DNA of 64,000 nt from Ehretia macrophylla. Taxonomy: Eukaryota > Streptophyta > Magnoliopsida > Boraginales > Ehretiaceae. The position numbers were made by a program, and so were the translations under genes. The notes beneath the pieces were generated by a model, which saw only the letters and a program-made list of their open reading frames with translations, made no database searches and was not told the DNA's origin. Shown in pieces: positions 12,433-24,655 of this stretch. The DNA is taken from the NCBI GenBank assembly GCA_037974665.1, contig CM075772.1:38537052-38601051 (forward strand), written 5' to 3'. The first letter of the stretch is position 1, and every line of letters begins with the position of its first letter.

Positions 12433-13061
12433 CAGTAAAATCTCTTTAAATTAATAATATTGGGGCCACAAAATTCTATTAATTTAGAAAGATATTAATT
12501 TATCGATAAATTAATAACTATTAATTTATAGAGATATTTTTAATTTTTTTGGCTTTATACTAAACATATTATGATTATGATATCTTTTTTTTTGAAATTG
12601 ACTTGTATTTTTTTGGTCAAATTTAAAAAGATAAGTAATGAGAATAGAAGATAAAATTTAATTTAATAATATTAGAACAAAGTTTCTCTAATCTCGTATC
12701 CAAGTTCTTGTAGGATTAGGATGAGAACTAATTTCTTAAAATCTTGTATTCTAATCCTTGTAGGATTATCTCAATTTTTTCTTTTTAAATAATTAAATAT
12801 GAGATTCAACTAAAAACAAGCTACTCTTGATTCATATTTTAAAAAAACTTCAAAGTCAATTTATTATGTACTTTTTAACTAATTATTAATTTATGAAATA
12901 TTTGAATCAATAAAATACAAAGAAATTTTTTAAAATGTATTATCTTATAATTTTATCAAAATTTTTAATTTTTTATATTGGTCCCAAGTCGAGATTGAAC
13001 ATTTTTATTAATTAAAAAAAATTATTAATTTATCGAGTATTAATTTAAAGAGATTCTATTG
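12433..13061. mobile_element. Emigrant-like (pogo/mariner) MITE
   Basis: The left end CAGTAAAATCTCTTTAAATT and the right end, whose reverse complement begins CAATAGAATCTCTTTAAATT, form inverted repeats with TA on each side (12431-12432 and 13062-13063). The terminal sequence closely resembles the known Emigrant TIR of Arabidopsis. At 629 bp it is slightly longer than typical. The interior repeats the taattta TIR motif several times around 12480-12535. It has no transposase. Confidence 0.75.
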
Positions 13062-13277
13062 TATACCATTCACGTTCATATCATAACCGAAACATCAGAA
13101 ATTCATGGTCAACAAAATAGAGAATGCTGGACTTAGAGAACATATAAAAAAGCTAGAGAATGCATGTAAAACTGAACATATACGAACCAGTCCCAGTTCC
13201 AATTATATCATAACTGAACTTCACCACTCAATAGTCAAACGGTTAAATTAAATATCAAACAGAGCTGAACACCAGTA

Positions 13278-15399
13278 TTAACTACCACAAGCAGCTTCTT
13301 CTAGTGTCAAGGACAGCCCTAGAAAATCGGCATGTTTCTTGACGACTTGCAGTTTCAGTAAATGCTTCAGCACTTGCTTCATTGAAGGGCGGTGATTTGG
13401 CCACCCGTTTATGCATTTCATTGCCAACTTTGTAACTTTACGTCCATCAGTGAAACAATAATCAGGATCAGCTGTCAAACAAGCGAATAGAGGAGGGGCT
13501 CTTCAACGCTATCCACTGGGTCACTACATTTGTATCGCTCCCACGCCCAATTATCAATGAGATGACGTACGTTTTGGGAATCTCTCTGTTCTTCAGTTAA
13601 GAGCCTTTTCACCACCAGATTTAGCAATATAACACCAAATGCATACACATCTGTCTTCTTTGTCCAATCACCTGTCAGAAGATGATCGAGAGCTATTAGG
13701 AAAAGATAGAACTATAGATTCATGACACACTTCTTGAGTTATGAAAGTGATATCAATATGTAAAAAAGGCAGCCCGGTATATTATGCTCCTGCTATGGGC
13801 AGAATCTGGGGAAGGGTCAGACCACTTAAGAGTCTATCGTGCTCAGCATTACCTTACATTTGGCAAGAGGCAGTCCATATATGTTTGGACTATAAAATTG
13901 CATATGGCCAAAATTGTTACCTAATAGGTGGCATGGAGTTACATATATATTCAACTCTTGCATCTCCATTACTCTCTTGTAAAGAAAAGAATTATACGGC
14001 TAATGACAAGAAGCAGTGGTTACCAGCAAAAACATAATGATAGGTACCAGTGCCTTAAAGTTGCTGTTACACATACCTGATATTATACATGGGTCAATGT
14101 AGCCATAGCATCCTCTCAAGTAATAACATTTATATACTGTTCTATCAGGAAGAATTCCACCGCTGATCATACTAAAGTCGTATAATTTAGGATTGTATTC
14201 CTGAATGAAGAATAACTTTAACAACTGCTTAAACAAACAATGAACTTCTATTCTAAGTGAAAGAAATTGACAACTTGCAAAATGTATTCAAGATAATAAG
14301 GAAGGCACAAATCAAACCTCGTCAACAACAATATGAGCTGCAGCAATATTGCGAACCAAGAATGGCTTATATGCTGAATTTCCAGTATGCAAAAATTTAA
14401 GAAGACGAGCAAATCCAACAGCAACCTTGATTCTTTGGAGCCAAGTAAAGCTATCTGTCGACAAGCAGAACTAAGCATCAATAATCAAGTCGGCATGATA
14501 TCCAGTTACTTTATTAATTGACTGAAACAATATAATGATATATGCATCATAGGATTAAAAAAAAAATTCTACAAAACTTAGAACCGTTTTCCCATGGCAG
14601 AGGCAGGGCATTACTAAGGTTATGAACAACCAAATTTCCTGCTAATGTACTATGAATTTAGTCAACTTAAAACAGGTGCAGCTTTCTGCCTACACCTCTA
14701 TATGTATGCCACAACTCGGTAAAAACATGGTCTGCAATGTTCCAAGCTCTGCAGCATAAGACTAGATTTCTGTCGACTCTTGGCAATGACGTTAGAATAG
14801 TACATTATGTACGATTACCAAAAGTCAATAGCACTAATAACAGTAATGGTAATTGTAGATCAGATTCAGATGATACAGGGGAACAGAACATTACATACCC
14901 TTGAGAACCAGGTTATGAACAATATCCAATGGCTTAAAATTGTAGACGGCACCAAGATGTTTACGATCCCAGCAATATCCACATAGCTCTATCATCCCTG
15001 GATGACTTATCAATTTTTCATTTCGAAGCAGCACAACTTCATGCTGAAACAATACAGAAAAGAAGCATTATTACAAGTATGCTTCTGACGATTTCCACTG
15101 GAAAGATACTTACTAATTAAAGAGACAAGAATTTTAATTATTCAGACAATTACAAACCACGAGTCTGGCTTCATTATCTCCCTTGAAATAAACATATATT
15201 TCTGAAGGCTCCCATATCTTCACCATTACATGTCGTGTTTCTTGTGTAGATTGCTTAATTTTTCCACGGTACACTTTGCCAAACTGGAAAGTACCAAGAA
15301 AGTTTTCTTCACTAAAATTGTGAGTATACTCCACCAAGTCCTCATATTTCAGCTCATATTTCACCTTTCCAGCACACATAGGTTCCATCTTACTGGCCA
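13278..15399 (-). pseudogene. RLCK-type pseudokinase gene A, frameshifted
   Basis: Five coding exons on the minus strand: 15399-15158 (ATG at 15388), 15043-14899, 14454-14318, 14200-14077 and 13671-13278, all with GT-AG borders. Exons 2 and 3 have exactly the lengths of the sister gene at 30.3-33.4 kb (145 and 137 bp). Kinase landmarks in order: a degenerate glycine loop (FLGTFQFGKVYRGK), the VMVK lysine, and HPGMIELCGYCW. In place of the HRD loop it has VRNIAAAHI, so the catalytic Asp is gone. The DFG position reads DFS. Exon 5 opens in frame but hits a TGA at 13475-13477, and the remaining C-terminal homology (TADPDYCF onward) is in another frame, implying a small deletion. It was a catalytically dead kinase even before it broke. 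A truncated protein is still possible. Confidence 0.85.
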
Positions 15400-16022
15400 C
15401 TGTTAAGTAGATAGAAAAGAAGACTTCAAGAATTGAAAACTACATTAGCTTATCAATTCATCAATTTAGAACAAAGCAGATGCAAGAAGAAATAAAAACT
15501 AAATTAGCTCCTTGATCCATATTAAGTGATTTTTCCTATATAAACCATGCTTACAATAGCATAAACTCCTTTAGAAAAAATAAAAATAAAAATAAGGATT
15601 GGAAACCTATGGGTGCTAACAGAAAAAAAAAAAAAAAAAATCATTGTGCATAAAAGATACGTTAAACATACATAGTTTTTAAGACCGAGTCTAATAGCCT
15701 CCCTAAATGCTCAAAAAATGCTCCAAGAAATTCCTTATATGCAAAATCTCTACATGTATAAAAAAAAATAGACAAACTGTTAGATTTAGCCTAAGAATTG
15801 AACTACCAAGCCAAAAAGCTGGCAACTTCGTACATAAAACGCTAAAAGAATTTTTACATGCTAAAAGAAAAGCAAAAAATTAAAAATAAAAAGTAAATCA
15901 CCTTCCTGCACATACATACATAATGTTAAAAAGAGAGAAAAAAAATCCAATAAAACATATATATGAAAACGAAATTGGTTTTTTTTTTAAAAAGAAAAGG
16001 ATAAAAGAGGATTTGAAGTTGC

Positions 16023-16175
16023 AGACGAGGTCACATACTAGTTAGTTTGGCTGCTCTTTGGGGTCTCTCTCTCCAAAAGGACAGGAGAAGCTTCGAAGGA
16101 GGTACGTAAACCCACACGACAAAGCAGCTCTCAAAGTGTTTTTTTATACTACTTGAGAGGATCTATATAAGATTG
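16023..16175 (-). promoter_or_regulatory. Promoter and 5' leader of pseudokinase gene A
   Basis: On the minus strand there is a TATA-like CTTATATAG near 16163-16171 and a second TATAAAAA near 16141-16148, followed by a leader containing CTTTGAGAGCTGCTTTGTCG. This aligns with 28423-28560 upstream of the sister gene. The first coding exon begins at an AG acceptor (15399/15400), so an intron of about 0.6 kb separates leader and coding sequence. Confidence 0.6.
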
Positions 16176-16964
16176 CTTGCGCACATGTCCGTGTAGGTAT
16201 GTGACTATGTGGCCCAACCCCAACCTCAACCTATTATATTCGACTCTAAAAACTCCAACCAGATCCCAACAGTGTTTAGCAATTGAGGGGTAACTTGTTT
16301 AATTTATTTTTTTTAACAGATTTTAGGTAAAAATTAAAGTTTTAAAAAATTAAATAGATAAGAATCTTTAAATCAAAACTTTTAGAAAAAGATGGAACTA
16401 TTTTTATATTATGTGGCAAGTTATTTCTCTTTTCCTTTTCACAAAAATATCTTTTTATATTTTTAAAAATTTAACATTGGCTCAAAATTTTTAAAAATCC
16501 AATATACGCCAACTGATCAAAACTTATGTCCAACACCACTATCCAGCCCCCATATTTTACGGGAGCTTTAATTTGAAATTCAAATCCCACAAAAATGAAA
16601 GAGTAGACTTGATCCTCCGTATCATCCAACCTCAAATGAACATAGATAAACTATAAGATTAAAACTGAAATAATTTTTTTTAAAAATATGCATTAGTGAA
16701 AAGTTACACTGAACTTGAAGGATGGCCTTGGGAATGTCAATACTTTTGTTTTCAAAGCATAAACCATTTTTGACTTTCCAAACTCGTCGACAGGAAAAAG
16801 CAATCTTTTATGTTACTTTGAGAAGGTTGCCAAAAAACACAACATATAAGGCGTACTCAATAAAACTTATAGGCAAACCTAGGGTCGGCCCAAGTTAAGG
16901 ACAACTTGGGCCTGTGCCCAAGATCCTTTAGCTCAAGGGCCTTAATTTAAAGAATTTTTTTTAA

Positions 16965-17411
16965 AAGATAAAGATCTATCCTAGACTAGCATCTTTTAAT
17001 TGGAGCTAAGAGAGTCTTAGAGTCTGAAGGCCTGCTCATAATGAGCAAGCCTTCATCAATAAATTGGTTGAGACTCTAACGCCTCATTGTCCCAATTAAA
17101 AGGATTTTTTTTTTTAATGAGGTCAAACGACCAGCAACCTTTATAAGGTAATTGGCTAGGACTTGAACAGTCCCAGCCGTTGTACAACAATATCCTCTTC
17201 TTTTAAAAAATATATAACGGCTGGGACTGTTCAAGTCCTAGCCAATTACCTTATAAAGGTTGCTGGTCGTTTGACCTTCATTAAAAAAAAAAATCCTTTT
17301 AATTGAGACCAATAAGGCCTTAGAGTCCCAATCATTATGAGCAGGCCTTCGGACTCTAAGACTCTCTTAGCTCTAATTAAAAGACACTAGTCTAGGATAG
17401 ATCTTTATCTT
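16965..17411. repeat. Long foldback (inverted repeat) element
   Basis: Two arms of about 200 bp face each other. The left arm runs from AAGATAAAGATCTATCCTAG to the gctgggactg complement near 17184. The right arm runs from about 17217 to CTAGGATAGATCTTTATCTT. The spacer is only about 30 bp, and the inner 60 bp pair almost perfectly. A clear target duplication was not found (TAAA is possible). It carries no coding frame. Transcription would give a long hairpin RNA. A (TA)n tract follows directly (17416-17458). Confidence 0.85.
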
Positions 17412-17413
17412 AA

Positions 17414-17460
<47 letters not shown>

Positions 17461-17524
17461 ATAAAGTAAAGATATAGTATATATATATAATTTCTTTCCT
17501 CATTTTTTACACACTTCACTCTTA

Positions 17525-18070
17525 GGTACCGATTGGTATACTGAAATGAGGTTTGAAATGGAATGACATTTTCAATTATTTTTTATTCCCATGCTTGGTA
17601 TAAAAGAATGAACTTGAGAATTTCATTCCCAAGGTAATCACATTCCCACGTATATGGGAATAGCCATCCCATAGGAATGTGTCGTTCCCATGTATTTGGT
17701 AATGAACTTGATTATCATGCCCTCATATTCAATAATAATAATAATAATAACAAAAATAATAATAAAAATAACAATAATAATAATTATTATTATTATTATA
17801 AAATACTAATTATTATTATTAAAATAATAATAACAATAATAATAAATAAATATAATATAAATTATTATTAAAAAATAATAATAATAATAATAATTATTAA
17901 AATTGTTATTTTTATTTTTATTTCTAGTAATAATTAAAATAATACTAATAATTATTATTATTATTATTATTTTAATTATTACTATTATTATTATTATTAT
18001 TAAAAATGAATATAAAAACAAAAACTAAAAATAAAATAAAAATAAAAATAAAAATAATAATAGTGATTGA

Positions 18071-18103
<33 letters not shown>

Positions 18104-18455
18104 AATAATAATAAAAATAAAAATAATAAAAATTAAAAAATATAATATTAATTATTATTATAAAATACTAATTATTATTATAAAAATATAAAAAAATAAT
18201 AAAAAAATAAAATATAAATTATTATTAAATAATAATTATTATTATTAAATAAAAAAAAAATTATTATTATTATTATTATTACTTTTATTTTTATTTTTAC
18301 TATTATTATAAAAAAAATTATTTTTATAATAATAATAATTATTATTATTAAAAAAATAAATATAAAATCAAAAACTAAAAATAAAATAAAAATAATAGTA
18401 ATAATAATAATAATAATCAATAAAATTAAAATAACAAAATAATAATAGTGATTGA

Positions 18456-18510
<55 letters not shown>

Positions 18511-18597
18511 GCAAAAACTAAAAATAAAATAAAATAAAAGTAATAATAATAATAATAATCAATAAAATTAAAATAAAAAAATAATAATAGTGATTGA

Positions 18598-18652
<55 letters not shown>

Positions 18653-18858
18653 GAGCAATCTTGTCATATTTTTAATACTATAATAATAAAAGGGCAATCT
18701 TGTCATATTATATAAGGCATTCCCATTACTACTCTTCATTTCTAAAACATACCAGACATGTTATTCGCATTTCCAAGTTCATTTCATTCTCAGTTTCATT
18801 CCATTCTTTAGCCCATTCCATTCCTGTCCAAATTCATTCCAGTATACCAATAGCAACC
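17525..18858. mobile_element. Tourist-like element swollen by (AAT)n
   Basis: The terminal repeats GGTACCGATTGGTATACTG (left) and, inverted, GGTTGCTATTGGTATACTG (right) are flanked by TTA on both sides (17522-17524 and 18859-18861), as in PIF/Harbinger MITEs. Outside the terminal ~200 bp at each side the body is almost purely AAT/ATT/AAAT. All open frames inside are poly-N/I/Y artefacts. Confidence 0.8.
17730..18655. repeat. AAT/ATT microsatellite block
   Basis: About 920 bp consist of AAT, ATT and AAAT units with sparse interruptions. A higher-order unit containing atagtgattgaaataataat recurs near 18058, 18445 and 18588, showing that segments were copied on top of simple slippage. A short tail motif, gcaatcttgtcatatt, occurs twice just to the right. 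Confidence 0.9.
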
Positions 18859-18861
18859 TTA

Positions 18862-21800
18862 TGCTCTTTGTATTTTTTTATACTCTAAAGTCTCCTAAAC
18901 CAAATACAACAAGTAACAAGGTCCTGAGCTAAGCTTTGGTTAAACCTTGAAAATCTTAATGGAACGCTTTTCAAATGCTTTTAGCCATTAAGCTACTACA
19001 ATAATTCTTGCTAAGAAAAACTCCCATGTTGTGGCAATTAGACACTATTTATTGTCCCGACTCTATATGGTGGTATTATTACAATTTCAGCACCTTATTC
19101 GGAGCCATTATTGACCGATGACCGGATAAAAGTGGATGTGTAGAACCTGTTCTTGTGCATGGGGAGGCACTAGAAAAGGAAAAAAGAAATGTGAAAAAAT
19201 AATTACACTAAATAGGTTGAGATTCCAATTTTGTTGTTTTGATTTCCTTACTTAAGAAAGTCACTAGGTGACACAACTTTGTAAGCTTTCACAAATCTTG
19301 AAATGCATTATTTGGAAAAATGCTTCAAAATGAGTGGATATTTTAAATGCCTCTATGCGTTGGAGGTGTGACACATATTTAGAGGCCAATTCACATTATT
19401 TTGATATTTTGTTTGGTCATAAGGATAAGTAGTTAATATATTAGTGCAACATATCATAGTAAGCTATTCTAGACTTGTACGAGTTATATCCGCTACAAAT
19501 AGTAACAAAATTATCCAATTACAATTGTAACATCAGGAGGGGACACAAGCTCCAAAGAGAGATCTTCACAACCCCAATTGGAAGGGAGAGACCTTTGTCT
19601 AACAATCTTAGCTAATCAAACGGCAACTTTGTGAGAAATTTTAGTGAAAACAACATTGGATCTGCCTTTATATTCGCCAACCAATATCACGTGCATGGAC
19701 CTACTTTCTTCCTTACCTATGGTAATAGCTAGTTCTTGCACATGTCTTGGGCTTCTTGTTCTGTGAGGTCGGGGCCCAAGTAGCCTTCCAAGTATGCGTC
19801 TTACACTTCTACTTAATGGGTCGATAGCCTGGGCTTCTTGCACCTAGAGATTGCATGGCCGAGGCCTAGCCCTGTTGTGTTGCCACAGGTCTGGCCCAAG
19901 CCTAGTCTAGGTCGTCTTTTTTACCTCTACAAAGTACAAACACCCAATTACCTTGATAGGCTTATAAAAAAATGTTCAATCTCATGAATCTCCAATTAGT
20001 TTGTATATAACAATTTTGAGTCTCAAATTGTATTGCTAACGTAAACTAATTGTAGGATAAGCTATGCATAACTACATCTTGCTTTAACATTAGAGTTTGG
20101 ATTAAAGTGCTGCATCTATTGCGTCGACCCTTGCCCTTTAAGCTTATACTATTTGTGGTGTGTGAAGAATATGATTACAGTTAGGAACGACTATGGGGAC
20201 AGATGTTGCGGATATCTACTATACCCCAGCCCCAAATAGGGCGGAGATTAGGATAGGGGTGAAGAATAACTTTTAATCCTTGTGCAGGGTGGGCCGAGGC
20301 GGGGAGATAAGCACTTTTCGCCCCACATAAACCATCCCACATAATATAGAGTTATTTTTATATCTTTAGTTTTACATATGTACTGAAATTTTAAATTCTA
20401 AATATAAAAGTATAGAAAAAATAATATTAGACAAAGTATTGTAAAAGAAATAGGGAAAAAAAAATTAATTAAAAGTATTTTGTAATTATTCTTTTAATCA
20501 AAACCATTACATGTCATTACTTGACCTTTCTTTTACTATTGATCACAGTGTAGTTAAGAAATTTGTCAGTTATTCCTAGTTGTACTTCAAAATCGTTTCA
20601 AACAACATAATTAAGAATATATTTTAAAGATTTATAATTGCTCTTATATGTGACATGTGATAACCGAAAAAATTATAATCATCAATGCGATCCCAATAAA
20701 ACAAAAGTATTTTTTCCACATATAATTCTCATACACAAAGACTCTAGTCAGAATTCATTTTAAATGCTTAAGACTCAATTACTATAATATTATCTTTACT
20801 ATGTAACTGCAAGCATAAGAATCAATATATAATTAATATTTAGCTTTATTTAAGACCTATATGTATATTCATTATTACTATAATTGTAATTTATATTTTT
20901 TTAAGTTACATGGTTTAAATTAAATTTAATTTCATAAAGTTTAAAGAATAATAGAAAACCCACTAGGATGTGGGGGCATGGTGTGTGTTGAGGGCATTTT
21001 TTAAGTCGTGGAGATATGTATCTCGCTCCAAACCCTCTCTATTGTAATTCCTAATTACAATGTTCTACTTTATATCGTGTATGCCAGTGCATTGTGGATT
21101 AATTATGTGAGGCTTATTTTCTAAGGTATAAATAAACTATACCATAATTACATTAACTTTTCAATGAATCATTACTCAACAGAACATCAAGACAGCTAAA
21201 TTATGTGTTAAGTTGTATGTAGGGATAATTATCGGTAGAGACATCGCACATTGCAATAATCTAACCGCACTTTGACCTTTACATTGAGAAGTTGCTCAGT
21301 CAGCTTGCTATGGTATAGCAGCCTCTCGTATCGAGTATAAAGCAGCACATGGGCAGATTTTGCAGGAGATTTGGTAGAAAATGGGTAATGGGGCGAAAGT
21401 GGGGATTAACTTTTAACTCTCGAACAAGGTGTGGGGATAAGCTTTTTCTGTCTACATAACCCAACCCTAGATACATATACAGTTATTTTTCTAGATTTAG
21501 TATTGCATAAATCTATAAATATAAAAGTATAAAAAAAATAACATTAGACAAAGTATAATAAAAATGGAGAATAAAAAATAGATTATTCAAAATGATTTTG
21601 TAATCAAGACTACTACAAGCATTACTTGAAATTTGCTATCATTTGACATAAATACTTCCATTTCTATTGATCATCATGGACTTAAGGAATTTGTTAATTG
21701 TTCCTAGTTGTATTTCAAAAATAGCAACAAACAACATAGTTAAGGATGATATTTAGAGATTTTTAATGCTTAAGACATAATTATTATACTATTATTTTTA

Positions 21801-22726
21801 CTATTTAACTACAGGTATAAGACTCAATATATAATTGATATTTAACCTTTATTTAATACCTATATGTATAAAATCATTACTATAATTATAATTATATTTT
21901 GAAATTATGTGATTCAAGTTGAATTTAATATTGCAAGGTTTAAAAGGATAATAAAAAAAACCCGGGGGTAATCTCCATTCACCATAGGAAGTTGAGGACG
22001 GGTCAGAAGCGAGGGATGGGGTATACTATGCGGGGGTGGGTAAGTGTTGCAGGGAGTTTTTAGGTGGCAAGGCGAGGCGTGGGGATAGGTCTCTTCATCC
22101 CCAAATTCATCTCATTGTCATACCTTGTTGTATTGCATATAATTTATATTTATGATGATATCGAAAAAAAAATTCGTTTATAATTTTAACCGAATCTTGC
22201 ACGCAAAAATTTACTTATAGGTACATTTGTTTTTTGCTCGGTTACTTCTAGGTACATTTCGAACAAAATTCCCTCATATATTCAGAAACAGTCATACAAA
22301 CTAAATTCAATGACCAGTCAAATATATACATAATTCTATTGTGGTTAATTACAAATAGTCAGACAAACGAAATTCAATGGTTTGTCAAATACATGTATAC
22401 ATAATTCTACTATAATTATAAAATATATATTTTTTAACGTTTTAAGCATAATATCATAATATTAACCTTTTCCTTCATTCATTAATAGAGCTGATCAGTC
22501 ACTTTTATAGGTTGGGATTGAAAAGTGAAAGTTATAAAAAATAGATATTTTTCTTTAAAAAAGTCAGTGCTAGTTAGGTTGTTTTGTTGGCTACTAAGGC
22601 GATCTCCAACAACTTCCTTATAGTTTTCTTTACATGTAGAGAAACTTAACTTCGAAAAAATAACAACCAATGAAAATCTCATAGAATTTAATAAGAGGAA
22701 AAATCCATATCGAATCTTTTGCTTGA
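18862..22726. other. Repeat-rich interval without a supported gene
   Basis: A minus-strand stretch around 19500-19700 weakly resembles the RNase H tail of plant LINEs (SHKVAV followed by LAKIV, with an internal stop), too little to annotate. The rest is AT-rich, apart from the 1.15 kb-spaced direct repeat listed separately. No exon with splice sites was found. Confidence 0.4.
20193..21965 (+). repeat. Diverged direct repeat, ~1.15 kb spacing
   Basis: The segment at about 20250-20950 recurs, diverged, at about 21395-21960. Both units share a G-rich start (ggggattaacttttaa in the second), the aaaagtatagaaaaaataa region, the tattagacaaagta region and a cctagttgta motif further on. G-rich blocks at 20280 and 21990-22075 look like terminal parts of an old transposon, but I could not fix its ends. 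Confidence 0.6.
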
Positions 22727-22802
22727 TATATATTATTTTTATTAAAACAATATTGATTATACACTACTGCATTTCTAATTTTTGTTTTCCTCGATTTAAT
22801 GG

Positions 22803-22991
22803 ATGCAAAGGATGGAACCTAAGTTGTTCAACGATGAGAAGTTGACGGAAATAACAAATAGTTTTTCCAAAGAAATTGGTACAGGTTCATACAGTACTAT
22901 TGATAAAGGCACAATAGAGGATGAAATAGTAGCAGTGAAGGCATACCCAAAAATATACCAAGGCGTCTCTAAGAGTATGGACCAATGGTAG
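22803..22991 (+). pseudogene. Kinase exon 1 fragment (left arm)
   Basis: The open frame of 62 codons starts MQRMEPKLFNDEKL and covers the glycine loop (GTGSYSTIDKG) and the VAVK lysine, then runs out of homology after a YPKIYQG motif and stops. The rest of the kinase domain is absent. It corresponds to exon 1 of the 39-40 kb kinase and is the left arm of the hairpin. Confidence 0.8.
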
Positions 22992-23089
22992 CAATTAACA
23001 AGACGGAACTCCAAAACAGTAGGAAGTGTCAAATTTACGATCTTACAAGAGCGATTTAACCCCTACTACCATTAGACCATACCCTTGAG

Positions 23090-23245
23090 TGCAGGGTATA
23101 TTTTCGCATATGCCTTCACTGCTACAACTTCATCCTCTATTGTCCCTTTAAAAATAGTACGGTATGAACATCTACCAATTCTTTGAAAGAAATTATTTGT
23201 CATTTCTGTCAACTTCTTATCGTTGAACAACTTGGGTTATGTCCT
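23090..23245 (-). pseudogene. Kinase exon 1 fragment (right arm)
   Basis: On the minus strand the same exon can be followed from the cccaagttgttcaacgataa region to AVKAYAKIYP, with disrupting substitutions and a small shift around the glycine loop. It retains its natural upstream flank, so it is probably the original from which the left arm was copied in inverted orientation. Confidence 0.75.
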
Positions 23246-23327
23246 CTGCATGAATAAAACCGAGGAAAACGAAACTTAGGAATGCAGTAGTGTATAATCA
23301 ATATTGTTTTAATAAAAACTATATATA

Positions 23328-23530
23328 GAGTTTGTATAGATTTGATTACCACCTGTATGTAGTAGCAAATGGAAGCTTTTTTGGAAGCTTTTTTGCTGTA
23401 TCTTCTTGACATTTTTACAAGTAATGTTAGTAGACTTGTGATAAAAAAAAAAGAGTGAATAGTTCGATTGTTTAACAGCTTAATTTGTATTTCAATTAAT
23501 TTGTAAGAACGAGTTGTTCCTCTTATACGG
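23328..23530 (-). repeat. Promoter-like module U, partial copy 3
   Basis: The sequence from gattaccacctgtatgtagt to gtatttcaattaatttgta aligns with parts of 10140-10310 and 41810-41970. It directly adjoins the 5' side of the right-arm kinase fragment, which is the best evidence that module U is a kinase promoter or leader. Confidence 0.65.
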
Positions 23531-23539
23531 TTGTAAACT

Positions 23540-24655
23540 TGGCTATAATCAAGAAACTTTATTTTGCATCAACAAATGTTGGGACCATACTCTCCTTTGA
23601 AGAGCCACTTTTATGTATTTTAATGAAGACGTTGCCATATCTGAAGTATTTGCAATTGCTCTATCAAGTACATATATTGAAGAGTCAGCTTGCTGATTGC
23701 TATTGTTATGTAAGATATGACAAGTCAGTGCTTGATTTAAAAACTTCAACTACTAAAGAGTATATTGTGACAGAAAACTGGCAATAACGCTAAAAAATCC
23801 TTGTCAATTTGCTTTCTGAGTTCAAGAATGTATCCATAAAGTTTAGCTTTCCTTCGGTTTATTTCATCCAATTGTCTCTGAAATAATCTAACATCACTCC
23901 TAGTTGCCTCTAGCTCTTTCCTCAGCTGCTCCTCTTCCGCACGAACTACTTTATTGTCCACGGTTAACATATCTAGATCCTGCAGAGCGATCTTCAAGAA
24001 AAAAGAGGAGAAACTTATTAGTCACACATCATTATAATTAGAGCGGCACTATATAAAAGTAAAAAACGAGTAATAAAAAAATGGACGATATCTAGTATTT
24101 CTCTTGTAATTAACGAACAAAGTTAACAACTATTTCTTACTTTAAGATATCCCTCAAGACTCTTTTTAGGCTCATCTATAACTTTCCCCAAGTCCAAGCG
24201 TTTCCACTCATGTTGAATCTTTGGTTTAATATGAGCTTTAGAAATAGGCTTCTCTTTTGCCTGTTGAATTTCCTTAAGAATCCGCCTCTCATCGACCAAA
24301 TTATTGCATCCATGTTGCATGCAATGACACAAGCTCTTAATATATTTTTGCTCGTCTGTCTCACCCTGAAAAATGAAAAAAAAAAAATTAAACGTGATTA
24401 GTATAACTTAAGATATTAATATCAAGAAAACAAGGGACCAACATGTCATAGTATCAATTTGATTTTTGATTCAATGATGGAATTTAATCTTACATGTTCA
24501 TTTTGCTACTGTGATGCTCCACGGCCATGCAGAGCTTTCTGCAGTAACTCAATTTTCATTCTTGTGTCAACAATCTCACTTGTGAACCCATGGCAATATC
24601 GTCTGCGATATCGTATGTATTTCACTGTGGGAGTTAAGTAATTTCGATCCCACTA
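23540..24655 (-). pseudogene. Proton pump-interactor-like gene, decayed
   Basis: Minus-strand exons are recognisable. 24655-24500 contains SEIVDTRMKIELLQKALHG. 24365-24145 contains CHCMQHGCNNLVDERRIL and ends at a GT donor. 23990-23746 holds a coiled coil (EEEQLRKELEATRSDV, then INRRKAKLYGYILELRKQ). A further stretch, 23700-23549, contains ADSSIYVLDRAIANTSDM. Order and content follow the coiled-coil core of plant proton pump-interactor (PPI1-like) proteins, which bind the plasma-membrane H+-ATPase. The N-terminal acidic region and the C-terminal membrane anchor are not seen. An in-frame stop follows the third exon at 23746. I judge it a truncated pseudogene; the family call is from remembered motif similarity. 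Confidence 0.6.

Larger units (their letters stand above)
22727..23327. repeat. Kinase-derived inverted duplication (hairpin)
   Basis: The left arm at 22727-22996 (plus) and the right arm at 23061-23327 (minus) are reverse complements with roughly 85% identity over about 265 bp, separated by a 64-bp spacer. Each arm contains a short 5' flank (ttattaaaacaatattgatt) and then the first exon of a protein kinase. The left arm gives an open frame from 22803 with KLTEITNSFSKEIGTGSYS and EIVAVKAYPK. Both match exon 1 of the kinase at 40281-40439. On the right arm the kinase frame is interrupted. The right arm continues into promoter-like module U. The structure is typical of inverted gene duplications that can feed small-RNA production; no expression evidence is available from sequence. 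Confidence 0.9.

Noticed and set aside
17677..18739. Overlapping open frames rich in N, I, Y and K on both strands
   Set aside because: They lie in the AAT/ATT microsatellite, where any frame stays open; no homology or start context.
19616..19843. LINE RNase H tail on the minus strand
   Set aside because: Only a short SHKVAV…LAKIV similarity with a stop between; no reverse transcriptase or poly-A end nearby.
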